Of a stretch of 64,000 nucleotides of DNA, positions 40,781-48,482 are shown piece by piece. Under the pieces are notes generated by a model, which saw only the letters and a list, made by a program, of their open reading frames with translations, made no database searches and was not told where the DNA came from. The stretch's first letter is position 1. Each line of letters opens with the position of its first letter. Source of the DNA: CAZGXI01 sp964529715 (GTDB lineage: Bacteria; Chloroflexota; Anaerolineae; Aggregatilineales; Ch27); NCBI GenBank assembly GCA_964529715.1, contig CAZGXI010000018.1, forward strand, positions 1 to 64,000, given 5' to 3'. A program made the translations under genes and the position numbers.

Positions 40781-42007
40781 TTACCGCATAAACAGCACGC
40801 CGGGGTCCATCAGCCCGTTCAACATACGCGACCATTCCGTCTCGTTGGCGTTGGCACAGGCGCGGATTTCCAGATGCACGTGCGGCGCTTCGGAATTGCC
40901 GGTCGTGCCGCACGCGCCGATCTGCGTGCCGCCGGCCAGCGTTTGCCCCGCTGTGACGGTGATTGCGCTCAGGTGCGCGCACATCACGAAGATCGCCGCG
41001 CCAGACAGCCCCTTGCTCTTGAGATATTCGCGCGTCGAGATGGGAAGCTGGTCGTTGGTGTAGCGCACGATGACGTAGTGGCCGTAGCCGTAGCCCCAGC
41101 CCGGATCGCTGAAAATGGATGGGTCGCCGATCTTGAGGCCCTGATGGATCACGCTTGGCTTGTCGGGGGTAGGCTTGCTGGCCTTGAAGACCTTGAGCAC
41201 CGTCGCGCCGTTCGGCCCGCACAGGACCGGCTCGCCGTTGTTCGCGCCCAGGTCCCAGCCGGGGTGTTGCGGCTGCGGCCCGACAAAGCCGCGTACCCAC
41301 CAGTAGTTCGGCACGGCCATCGGAGCTGGGTACAGGTCCATCTTGAGGCCGAACTGCGCGCAGGCGGCCCCCTGGAAGTGCAGCAGGTCCTCGCGCATCC
41401 AGCCGTCCAGCCCCGTCGCGCTGACGTGCGCCCAGCGGAACGGCCCGCCCACTTCCTGCTTAAGGTCCAGCACCTCCACTGTCTTGCCGAAGTCCAGGCG
41501 GGTAATCTCGACGAAGTTCGTGCCCGGCCCGGAGCGCACACGCCCGCCGTCGCGCATGATCACGACGGCAGAAGCGCCGGGCATGGCGGTCGTTGGGGCC
41601 GCCGGGGCGACCGGCTCAGGCGCACGCGCCGCCGGGGTCATCGCTTCAGGCGCGGCAGACGCGGGCGCCATCGAGCGCGTCAGGGCATAACCCTGGGTCT
41701 TGACCGTGACCGTCCCATAGCCGAAGGCTGACCAGTCGCCCGGTTCCAGGTCCAGCAGATCGTCGCGTCCCCAACCCTCCTGCCCATTGGGAAAGCGCAG
41801 CTTGAACCACTGATAGATTTTGGGTTTATCTTTGGGAGTTTGCCCCTGTTCGTCGGGGCGAACCTCCAGCACAGGCAGGCCCGCCAGACCGACGGACGCT
41901 TTGAACAGCAGCGCGTAGCCCGTGTTCGGCCCGGAGCGGATGTTGATTTCGGTGACGGCGGGGTTTTCGACGATACCGCGAATCGTGACCGTACAGATTC
42001 CGGGCAT
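40781..42007 (-). CDS. SH3-domain protein with LytM/M23 peptidase domain and no signal peptide
   Basis: Encodes 408 residues from ATG 42007 (AAAGGAG upstream). Two SH3b-like domains: about 18-85 (INIRSGPNTGYALLF…WFKLRFPNGQEGWGRDD) and about 150-210 (GRVRSGPGTNFVEITRL). The C-terminal part is M23-like: HPGWDLGANNGEPV, CAHLSAI, and APHVHLEI carry His/Asp zinc ligands. It could cut peptidoglycan crosslinks. The N-terminus (MPGICTVTIRGI) has no signal peptide or membrane helix, so export would need another route, or the target is not the wall. Confidence 0.85.
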   Translation of the reverse strand: MPGICTVTIRGIVENPAVTEINIRSGPNTGYALLFKASVGLAGLPVLEVRPDEQGQTPKDKPKIYQWFKLRFPNGQEGWGRDDLLDLEPGDWSAFGYGTVTVKTQGYALTRSMAPASAAPEAMTPAARAPEPVAPAAPTTAMPGASAVVIMRDGGRVRSGPGTNFVEITRLDFGKTVEVLDLKQEVGGPFRWAHVSATGLDGWMREDLLHFQGAACAQFGLKMDLYPAPMAVPNYWWVRGFVGPQPQHPGWDLGANNGEPVLCGPNGATVLKVFKASKPTPDKPSVIHQGLKIGDPSIFSDPGWGYGYGHYVIVRYTNDQLPISTREYLKSKGLSGAAIFVMCAHLSAITVTAGQTLAGGTQIGACGTTGNSEAPHVHLEIRACANANETEWSRMLNGLMDPGVLFMR

Positions 42008-42042
42008 AAAAATACTCCTTTACATACACCAGGCGCACTTGC

Positions 42043-42071
42043 ATCATACAACACTTGAGCCGATGTGTAAA
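42043..42071 (-). promoter_or_regulatory. sigma70-type promoter of the SH3-LytM gene
   Basis: Minus strand: TTTACA (42066-42071, 5 of 6), 17-base spacer, TATGAT (42043-42048, 5 of 6). The predicted start near 42036 gives a leader of about 30 bases. Confidence 0.7.
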
Positions 42072-42076
42072 CGCAG

Positions 42077-42092
42077 CGTGAAAAAAGTCACG
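42077..42092. promoter_or_regulatory. CRP-type palindrome upstream of the SH3-LytM promoter
   Basis: CGTGA-AAAAAG-TCACG: perfect 5-base arms with the N6 spacing of CRP-family sites. It shares the 12-mer AAAAGTCACGAA with the site at 57779-57794. Centre is about -48.5 relative to the predicted LytM start and about 120 bases before the 2'-5' ligase-like gene on the other strand. Confidence 0.45.
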
Positions 42093-42203
42093 AAAAATTC
42101 ATTGAGTGCGAACGCTTTGGGCCGAAAGGGTCGCGCAGCGGGCGGATTTCTGTTACCCTTGCGCCAGACGAGGATCGGCCTCACTGGGAAGGTGGGAAGC
42201 GCC

Positions 42204-42737
42204 ATGTATGGCCTGGCTTCGCTGCTGGATGCGGACCATGAGCGGTTGGTCAAAGACTTGTGGGCCGAACTCAAGAGTGGGTTTGGCGTGCGGGGTATCT
42301 ATCAGACGCCCTTTGCGCACTTCTCGTACCAGATCGCCGAAAGTTACGATCTGGCGCTGCTCGAACCCCTCTTGCGGCGACTGGCCAGCAGCACCGCGCC
42401 CTTTTCCGTCTGGACGACCGGCCTGGGGGTGTTCACCGGCGCGCGTCCAGTGCTGTATATCCCGGTCGTGCGCGGCCCGGCGCTGGATCGCTTTCACCGG
42501 GCGCTGTGGGAGGCAGTCACGGCATCCAGGGCAGGGACCGGCGTGGCCGACTATTACGGCCCGGCGCGCTGGATGCCGCACATCACCATCGGCTTCGGTG
42601 ACATCGACCGGGATAACCTGTGCAGCATCATACCTGCCCTCAGCGAGCGCGACTTCGCCTGGGAGATCGCGGTCGATAACGTTGTGGTCGGCGGTGACGA
42701 AGGCATTCTCTTGCGTGTGCCGCTGGAAGGGTCATAA
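42204..42737 (+). CDS. 2'-5' RNA ligase / cyclic phosphodiesterase-like protein
   Basis: Encodes 177 residues from ATG 42204 (GGAAGGTGGG upstream). The two-His phosphoesterase fold is marked by two H-x-(S/T) motifs: FAHFSY (about residue 36) and MPHITIGF (about residue 127). The family hydrolyses cyclic phosphates or 2'-5' linked RNA. The first motif has Ser instead of Thr, which is tolerated in the fold. Upstream in-frame codons back to 41922 overlap another promoter and are not used. Confidence 0.8.
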   Translation: MYGLASLLDADHERLVKDLWAELKSGFGVRGIYQTPFAHFSYQIAESYDLALLEPLLRRLASSTAPFSVWTTGLGVFTGARPVLYIPVVRGPALDRFHRALWEAVTASRAGTGVADYYGPARWMPHITIGFGDIDRDNLCSIIPALSERDFAWEIAVDNVVVGGDEGILLRVPLEGS

Positions 42738-42746
42738 GTGGCGTAG

Positions 42747-42773
42747 TAGCGGCAGCTTCGAGCCGCCGCTACA
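42747..42773. repeat. palindromic repeat, copy 6 (GC-variant)
   Basis: GTAGCGGCAGC…GCCGCCGCTAC, 27 bases, between the convergent ends of the 2'-5' ligase-like and VOC genes. The centre is TTCGA rather than CATG. Confidence 0.55.
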
Positions 42774-42807
42774 GTACCAACCGCTCAAAAGTTCCTTCGA
42801 GGCCGAC

Positions 42808-43188
42808 TCACTCCAGCCAGTATTCAAGCTGAATGTTGTCGGGGTCGCGGAAGGCCATGTACAAGTTGCCGGACGGGGCGAACGTCTCCACGCCTTTGGT
42901 ATCCACCCCGGCGGCGATCAGCTTATCGGCCAGGGCTTGCAAGGCCTCGCGGCTTGGCGCGGTGAAGGACAGGTGATCCAGCCCGATGCGAAATTCGCTG
43001 AAGCGATCCCCCGGCGGGGTTTCCGGGTGCGTCATAAACCAGAAGCCCACGCCGCCGCAGACGAAATTGAAAATGTGATATTCGGGCATATAGTTGATCT
43101 CGAAGCCCAGTAGGTCGCCGTAAAAGGCGCGCGACCGCTCCAGATCGGAAACGGTCAGGATGATGTGGTTGAGGCCCGGAGTCTGCAT
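42808..43188 (-). CDS. VOC/glyoxalase-family protein
   Basis: Encodes 126 residues: two beta-alpha-beta-beta-beta units. First half LNHIILTVSDLERSRAFYGDLLGFEI (metal-ligand His8), second half GLDHLSFTAPSREALQALADKL, ending MAFRDPDNIQLEYWLE with the usual C-terminal metal-ligand Glu. The family covers glyoxalase I, dioxygenases and resistance proteins. The substrate is not readable. Confidence 0.87.
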   Translation of the reverse strand: MQTPGLNHIILTVSDLERSRAFYGDLLGFEINYMPEYHIFNFVCGGVGFWFMTHPETPPGDRFSEFRIGLDHLSFTAPSREALQALADKLIAAGVDTKGVETFAPSGNLYMAFRDPDNIQLEYWLE

Positions 43189-43290
43189 GGTTTTCTCCCA
43201 AAAACAAAAAAGGCGTCACTCTCTAGCTTAGAACCTTTGTTCTTTTCTGTCAAATTCCGGTTTTGTAACCGTAGGAGATTGCATATCGGG

Positions 43291-43318
43291 GTAGGGATAC
43301 GGCATGCCGTGTCCCTAC
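43291..43318. repeat. CATG-centred palindromic repeat, copy 7
   Basis: GTAGGGATACGG-CATG-CCGTGTCCCTAC, nearly identical in its arms to the copy inside the molybdenum hydroxylase gene. It lies between the divergent VOC and priA genes. Confidence 0.8.
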
Positions 43319-43421
43319 CGGTGTCCACGTTAAAATAACCCATGTGCAATTGCCCTGCCGTAACCGCCGACCGCCTGTTCGCTTCGCCGCCTGGACGTTA
43401 GCCGCGTAGACGCTTTTCGGG

Positions 43422-46400
43422 ATGCCGATGCAGTACGCCGAAGTTGCCGTCAACGTGCCCGTGAGCACGACCTTCCATTATCACATCCCGCCGGAACTGG
43501 CCGGGCGGCTGCAACCCGGCCATCTGGTGCGGGTGTCGTTCGGCACGGCGGAACAGCCCGGCGTCGTTCTGGCGCTGAGCGATCAGACACCCGTCCTGGA
43601 AACCAAGCCGGTGTTGGAACTGCTCGATCCCGTCCCGGTGATGGACCAGCCGCACATCGACACGGCGCGCTGGCTGAGCCGGGAGACGCTCGCGCCGCTG
43701 GGGGCGTGTCTGTGGCTGTTCCTGCCGCCGGGGATCGCGGGCCGCTCCGACGTGCGCCTGAGCCTGGTTTCCTCTTCCCCTTCCCCCGTAATCCCCCTGC
43801 CTGCAGGTAGAGTAGAAAAATCCGGCGCTGACTCTCCCTCTCCGTCAACGGAGAGGGGGATGGGGGGGGAAGTTCCTGAGGGAGAGGAGCAGGGGGGGAG
43901 GGCGGACCCTGCCGCCGTGCAGCTCCTCAGCCTGCTGGCCCGGCGTGGCCCATTGCGCGGACGACAGGTAGCGGCGGCCCTGCGCGGCAAAGACTGGGAG
44001 CGCGCCGCCGATATGCTGGTCCGGCAGGGGCGCATCCGGCGAGAAGCCGTGCTTTCCCCACCTGCCGTGCAGCCGCACAAAGTTCGCACGGCCCGCCTGG
44101 CGATCCCTGCTGAGCAGGTGGATGCGGTCGCGCCGCTGCTGGGCCGCGAGAGCCGCCGCGCCAGCGTGCTCGAAGTGCTGCGCGCCGCGCCGGATGCCCG
44201 CCTGACCGTTGCGGCGTGCTGCCTGGCGGCGGGCTGTGGGGAGCAGGTCGTGCGCGCCCTGGCCGACGCGGGCGACGTGACGCTCACGCCCAAATCCCGC
44301 TGGCTGGAACTGGCCGTCCCCACCGATCAGATGAACCTCCGGCTGCAAGCGGGCGAATTCGACCGCGCCGCTGCGCAGAAAGCTACCCTGGAAGCCCTGG
44401 TCGCGGCGGGCGGCGTGCTCCCCGCCGGGGAGATTTCTTCATCCATTGCCGGGGCGCTGGCGAAGCAGCATCTCGTCCGGTCCGGGGAGCAGCCTGCGAC
44501 GGTTGAACTGGCCGCGCGCTACCGCACGCCAGACGGGCGCATCGACTCCGCCGCGCTCGCGGCCCGGCTCGTAGAACTGCGTGAGGGTCAGAAGGCGCTG
44601 GACGTACTGCGTTTGCTGGCGCGCGAAGAGGAGGCGGTAGCGGTTAACTGGATTTACGCCCAGACCGGCGCGCCGCTGAAACTGCTGCAAGACCTGGCTG
44701 AAGAAGGCCTGATCTTGCTGGGTGAGGAGGATGCCTGGCGCGATCCATTGGCCGGGCGGGACTTCGCCCCCACCATCGCGCCGCCCTTCACACGCGACCA
44801 GCAGGCCGCCTGGGAGCGCCTGCGCGAGCACATGGACGCGCTGCACTGGGAAGGACTGTCGCCCGCGCCGGATGCACCGCACGTCTTTCTGTTGCAAGGC
44901 GTCACCGGGTCGGGCAAGACGGAAGTCTATCTGCGCGCGGTGGAGCACACCCTGGCGCACGGGCGCGGCGCAATTGTGCTCGTGCCGGAAATCGCCCTCA
45001 CGCCGCAGACGGTGGCCCGCTTTGCTGCGCGTTTCCCCGGCCAGGTGACGGTGGTGCACGGCGAACTCTCTCCCGGTGAGCGGTTCGACGCTTGGCGACG
45101 CGCCCGTTCCGGCGAACTGCGCGTCGTCGTCGGGACGCGCTCGGCCCTCTTTACGCCGCTACCAGACCTGGGGCTGGTCGTGCTGGATGAGGAGCACGAT
45201 CACAGCTACAAGCAGTCGCCGCCGCACACCCTGCCCTGCTACCACGCCCGTGAGGCGGCCATTGAACTGACCCGCCGCAGCCGGGGCGTAGTCATCCTGG
45301 GTAGCGCCACGCCCTCGGTCGAGAGCGTCTACGCTGCCGGGCGCGGCCTGATGCAGCGCATCGACCTGCCAGAGCGTGTGGCGGGCCACCGCGCCGTGTT
45401 CGATCCCGGCGGGCGCTATCACCCGGAGCGCGGCGGAGAGACGCGGGCCGCGGCCCTGCCGTCTGTACAGGTCGTGGACATGCGCGCTGAACTCAAGCAG
45501 GGCAATACCAGCATGTTCAGCCGGGCATTGCAGGCCGCCCTGGACCAGACCCTTGCGCGCGGGGAACAGGCGATCCTGTTCCTCAACCGGCGCGGCACGG
45601 CCAGCTACGTCTTCTGCCGCGACTGCGGCTACGTGGCGCAGTGTCCGCAGTGCGACATGCCCCTGACCTATCACCAGGCCGACGATGCCATGCGCTGCCA
45701 CCACTGCGGCTTCCGCGCCCAGCCGCCGCACGTCTGTCCGTCCTGCCGGGGCCGGCGGATCAAGCACTTCGGCGCGGGCACAGAGACGGTGCAGCAGGCG
45801 CTCGGCGACCTGTTCCCGCAGGCGCGCTCGATCCGCTGGGACCGCGACACGGCGGCGGGCCACCGCGCCCACGAGGTTATCCTGACGCGCTTCGCCAACC
45901 GCGACGCCGATGTGCTGATCGGCACGCAGATGGTGGCGAAGGGCATCGACCTGCCCGGCGTGACGCTGGTGGGCGTGCTCAACGCCGATGTGGGGATCGC
46001 GCTGCCAGACTTCCGCGCCGCCGAGCGGACCTTTCAACTGCTGACGCAGGTGGTGGGGCGCGCGGGCCGCGCCGACCAACCGGGGCGCGGCATCATTCAG
46101 ACCTATCGGCCCGATCACCCGGCCATTCAGGCGGCGGCCCGGCACGATACGGCGGGCTTTTACGCCCACGAGATCAAGGCCCGCCGCGACCTGGGCTATC
46201 CGCCATTCCGCCGCTTCGCCCGGCTGGTCATCTACAACGCCAGCGCGTCGCAGGCGCAGAAAGACGCCGAACGCGCCGCCGGGATGCTGCGCGCGCGCCT
46301 GGCAGAGTTGAAGTTGGATGGCACGGAGTTGATCGGCCCCGCGCCGTGCTTCTTCGGCAAACTGGAAGGCCTGTACCGTTGGCACGTGCTGGTCCGTTCT

Positions 46401-46481
46401 GCCGACCCCGCCGCGCCCTTCCGGGGATTGGACCTGCCGAAGGGTTGGCACCTGGACATCGATCCACTGGACGTGCTGTAG
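43422..46481 (+). CDS. priA: primosomal protein N' (PriA helicase)
   Basis: Encodes 1019 residues, well above the usual 730-830. N-terminal 3'-DNA-binding domain (QYAEVAVNVPVSTTFHYHIP), then winged-helix and linker regions, Walker A GVTGSGKTEVYL, DEEH box LVVLDEEHDHSYKQSP, two zinc modules (CRDCGYVAQCPQCD, CHHCGFRAQPPHVCPSC), and the C-terminal GTQMVAKGIDLPGV and QVVGRAGRADQPGRGI helicase motifs. It restarts stalled replication forks. Part of the excess length is a repeat-derived, in-frame segment at about residues 117-163. ATG 43428 is an alternative start. Confidence 0.95.
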   Translation: MPMQYAEVAVNVPVSTTFHYHIPPELAGRLQPGHLVRVSFGTAEQPGVVLALSDQTPVLETKPVLELLDPVPVMDQPHIDTARWLSRETLAPLGACLWLFLPPGIAGRSDVRLSLVSSSPSPVIPLPAGRVEKSGADSPSPSTERGMGGEVPEGEEQGGRADPAAVQLLSLLARRGPLRGRQVAAALRGKDWERAADMLVRQGRIRREAVLSPPAVQPHKVRTARLAIPAEQVDAVAPLLGRESRRASVLEVLRAAPDARLTVAACCLAAGCGEQVVRALADAGDVTLTPKSRWLELAVPTDQMNLRLQAGEFDRAAAQKATLEALVAAGGVLPAGEISSSIAGALAKQHLVRSGEQPATVELAARYRTPDGRIDSAALAARLVELREGQKALDVLRLLAREEEAVAVNWIYAQTGAPLKLLQDLAEEGLILLGEEDAWRDPLAGRDFAPTIAPPFTRDQQAAWERLREHMDALHWEGLSPAPDAPHVFLLQGVTGSGKTEVYLRAVEHTLAHGRGAIVLVPEIALTPQTVARFAARFPGQVTVVHGELSPGERFDAWRRARSGELRVVVGTRSALFTPLPDLGLVVLDEEHDHSYKQSPPHTLPCYHAREAAIELTRRSRGVVILGSATPSVESVYAAGRGLMQRIDLPERVAGHRAVFDPGGRYHPERGGETRAAALPSVQVVDMRAELKQGNTSMFSRALQAALDQTLARGEQAILFLNRRGTASYVFCRDCGYVAQCPQCDMPLTYHQADDAMRCHHCGFRAQPPHVCPSCRGRRIKHFGAGTETVQQALGDLFPQARSIRWDRDTAAGHRAHEVILTRFANRDADVLIGTQMVAKGIDLPGVTLVGVLNADVGIALPDFRAAERTFQLLTQVVGRAGRADQPGRGIIQTYRPDHPAIQAAARHDTAGFYAHEIKARRDLGYPPFRRFARLVIYNASASQAQKDAERAAGMLRARLAELKLDGTELIGPAPCFFGKLEGLYRWHVLVRSADPAAPFRGLDLPKGWHLDIDPLDVL
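43769..43913 (+). repeat. purine/pyrimidine-block repeat inside priA
   Basis: C/T-rich block followed by CTCTCCCTCTCC…GGAGAGGGGGATGGGGGGG. Related blocks occur in non-coding DNA at about 34049-34135, 56661-56735 and 60703-60755. It is read through in frame as a Pro/Ser/Gly/Glu-rich stretch with no counterpart expected in PriA. Confidence 0.7.
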
Positions 46482-46511
46482 AAAAATCAGCTCGTTTTGA
46501 GAATCGGTGCT

Positions 46512-46539
46512 GTAGGGGCGCGACATGGCGTGCCCCTGC
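46512..46539. repeat. CATG-centred palindromic repeat, copy 8
   Basis: GTAGGGGCGCGA-CATG-GCGTGCCCCTGC between the convergent ends of priA and the lipoprotein gene. Confidence 0.75.
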
Positions 46540-46556
46540 CAGACGCGAAGGCTATC

Positions 46557-47075
46557 TCAGTGGATCGGTATCCCATCTGCGTCCGCGCCGGACTGCAAGT
46601 CCACCTCCCCGGCGCGGACCCACACGTAACCTGCGCCGGGATACAGCACGTTCCACCACGCCCAGTCCTCGCTGCGTCCGTAGACGTCGGCTCTCTCCCC
46701 GGCCTGCATCACGCCGACCTGCTGCCCGTCTGCGTCACGGCTGTTCCAGAGGATCGCTTGCCCGCGCGCCGTCACGACGCACGGCGGCGGCACCGGCCCA
46801 ACCTCGCCCTGCTCCAATAACCCCGCATAGATTCCATCTAGCACCGCGTGGGAACTGTGCATAGGGATTGGCTCGCCGGGACGGTTCTCGGCCCACCAGG
46901 TCATCGCAACAATCGCCTCGGCGTAGTACGGGTTCTCAGAGCACACATCCCCCGCCGGGGTTGGCTGCGGCGTGGCCGTCGGCGGCGCGGGCACTGGAAG
47001 CCCGGCGATGATCTCCGCCAGCGACAGACAGGCGGCGACGCCGACCATCAGGAGTGTGACCAGCAGTCTCTTCAT
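46557..47075 (-). CDS. lipoprotein with one SH3-like domain
   Basis: Encodes 172 residues from ATG 47075. Lipoprotein signal with lipobox VAAC (lipidated Cys16), a Pro/Thr linker, a helical region (SENPYYAEAIVAMTWWAENRPGEPI) and an SH3b-like C-terminal domain (about 98-160: VVTARGQAILWNSRDADGQQVGVMQAGERADVYGRS…WWNVLYPGAGYVWVRAGEV). It should be anchored to the outer face of the cytoplasmic membrane. Role unknown. Confidence 0.8.
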   Translation of the reverse strand: MKRLLVTLLMVGVAACLSLAEIIAGLPVPAPPTATPQPTPAGDVCSENPYYAEAIVAMTWWAENRPGEPIPMHSSHAVLDGIYAGLLEQGEVGPVPPPCVVTARGQAILWNSRDADGQQVGVMQAGERADVYGRSEDWAWWNVLYPGAGYVWVRAGEVDLQSGADADGIPIH

Positions 47076-47384
47076 CGCAAAACCCCTGAATGCGCTGTGT
47101 CTTCCAGGCGTATTGTACGGCGCGCGGGCGACCTCTGCCTGACGGGTTTCGTGCGCCCGCCTGCCGCGCGGCTGACCGTGCACGGTCAAATTCAGGACTG
47201 TGCCTGGTCTTCTTGGCGAACCTGGTGTCTTGGCGGTTCGACGGCAGTCGGAAAGAATCGGCCCTGGGGTTGCCCCCAACAATTGGCGGAAAGCACAAAC
47301 CGTATTACACTTATCCTCGCGCTGCCCTGCGCACTGCTTCTATTGGCTGCCTTCGCCGGCCTCATTTGCTGGAGATGGTCCCTG
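47076..47384. other. divergent intergenic region, 309 bases
   Basis: Separates the lipoprotein and polyol dehydrogenase genes. It holds a short dispersed-repeat-like stretch around CTTGGCGAACC…TTGGCGGTTCG (about 47213-47239), a possible minus-strand -10 TACAAT (47112-47117) and a GGAGATGG ribosome site for the plus-strand gene. No coding sequence is supported. Confidence 0.5.
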
Positions 47385-48389
47385 ATGAATACCGTTTGGC
47401 CTCTGCCCCGCGTTACCTTCCGCGAGTTAGCTACGGTCAACGAGTCGCGCCCGACGGCGCTTTTGACCAGTAAAACTGCCTGGGCCAGTGTCAGCAGCAG
47501 CCTGAACCTGCCGGTCGTGATCCAGGCTGAACCGCCCCGCGTCACGCGCGACTACCTGGAAAAGCTGGCGCGCGGTCTGCCCAAGCATGTTGAGGTCGTT
47601 TACGGCGTGGGCGGCGGACGCGCGATGGACGCCGCCAAGTTCGTCGGCTGGTGGAACGAAAAGCCGGTCGTCCTCATTCCGACGTCCATCCCTGGCGATG
47701 TGATGTTTACCTGGGTGGCCCGCGTGCGCGAAGGCGGCTGTGTGAAGGACGAAGAAACCGGCGCGGCCCGTGAGTGTATCATCGACTGGGACGTGATTCG
47801 GGCGGCCCCGCCTCACCTGCGCGGCGGCGGCCTGGTGGACGTGATGAGCATTGTCACCGGCCTGCTCGATTGGCGTTACGCCGCCGAGCGCAGCCGCAAC
47901 ACCCCCGCCCAACGCTTTGTGCCCTGGGCGGCAGGCATCGCGGCGGCCATCGCGCAGCAGGGCTTCCGCATCGCTGAGGGCGTGGGGCGCGGCGAGGTCG
48001 AGGCGCTGCGGCTCCTGTTGGACTTCCTCAGCCTTCAGGCGCAGTTGTGCAACCAGTTGGGCCATTCCCGCCCAGAAGAGGGCGGCGAGCATCACTTCGC
48101 CTACCTGGCAGAAAACTATCTGTCCTCCGACACGCCGCACAGCGACATGGTCGGCCCCGGCATCCTCTTGACGGCGGCGCTGCATGGCCAGGACCCCGCC
48201 CCCTTGCGCACGGTGCTGGAGTCGGCGGGCGTGCGGTTGAACCGTCTAGAAGTGCCGCTCATCTGGCGTGTGGTGCGCGAACTCCCGCGCTATGTGGCCG
48301 AGCACAACCTGCCTTACACCATCCTGTATGACATCGATCCTGCTTCAGACAAGGTAAAGCAGGCCCTCGCCGCCGCCAAGCTGGAATAG
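47385..48389 (+). CDS. iron-dependent/glycerol-1-phosphate dehydrogenase-like polyol dehydrogenase
   Basis: Encodes 334 residues from ATG 47385 (GGAGATGG upstream). NAD-binding GVGGGRAMDAAKFVGW (about 69-84), VLIPTSIPGDV, and a metal-site region GGEHHFAYLAENY with DTPHSDMVGPGILL. This is the arrangement of the sn-glycerol-1-phosphate dehydrogenase/AraM branch of the Fe-ADH superfamily, but the sequence is divergent, so other sugar-alcohol phosphates are possible. Alone, without lipid genes nearby. Confidence 0.78.
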   Translation: MNTVWPLPRVTFRELATVNESRPTALLTSKTAWASVSSSLNLPVVIQAEPPRVTRDYLEKLARGLPKHVEVVYGVGGGRAMDAAKFVGWWNEKPVVLIPTSIPGDVMFTWVARVREGGCVKDEETGAARECIIDWDVIRAAPPHLRGGGLVDVMSIVTGLLDWRYAAERSRNTPAQRFVPWAAGIAAAIAQQGFRIAEGVGRGEVEALRLLLDFLSLQAQLCNQLGHSRPEEGGEHHFAYLAENYLSSDTPHSDMVGPGILLTAALHGQDPAPLRTVLESAGVRLNRLEVPLIWRVVRELPRYVAEHNLPYTILYDIDPASDKVKQALAAAKLE

Positions 48390-48403
48390 CAAGACCACCG
48401 GTT

Positions 48404-48482
48404 GAAGTTTTGAGTTCAAGGGTCATGCCGGAATATCGGGCGCGGACGTAGAACTCAGTACTCCAGGCGCAAAACTCAGGAC
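48404..48482. repeat. short TTGAGTT/AACTCA dispersed repeat region
   Basis: TTGAAGTTTTGAGTTC … GAACTCAGTACTC … AAAACTCAGG. Similar units occur at about 16879-16914 (TTTTGAGTTCTAAGTTTTGAGTT) and 50213-50246. It lies at the convergent ends of the dehydrogenase and the kinase gene. Confidence 0.5.
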
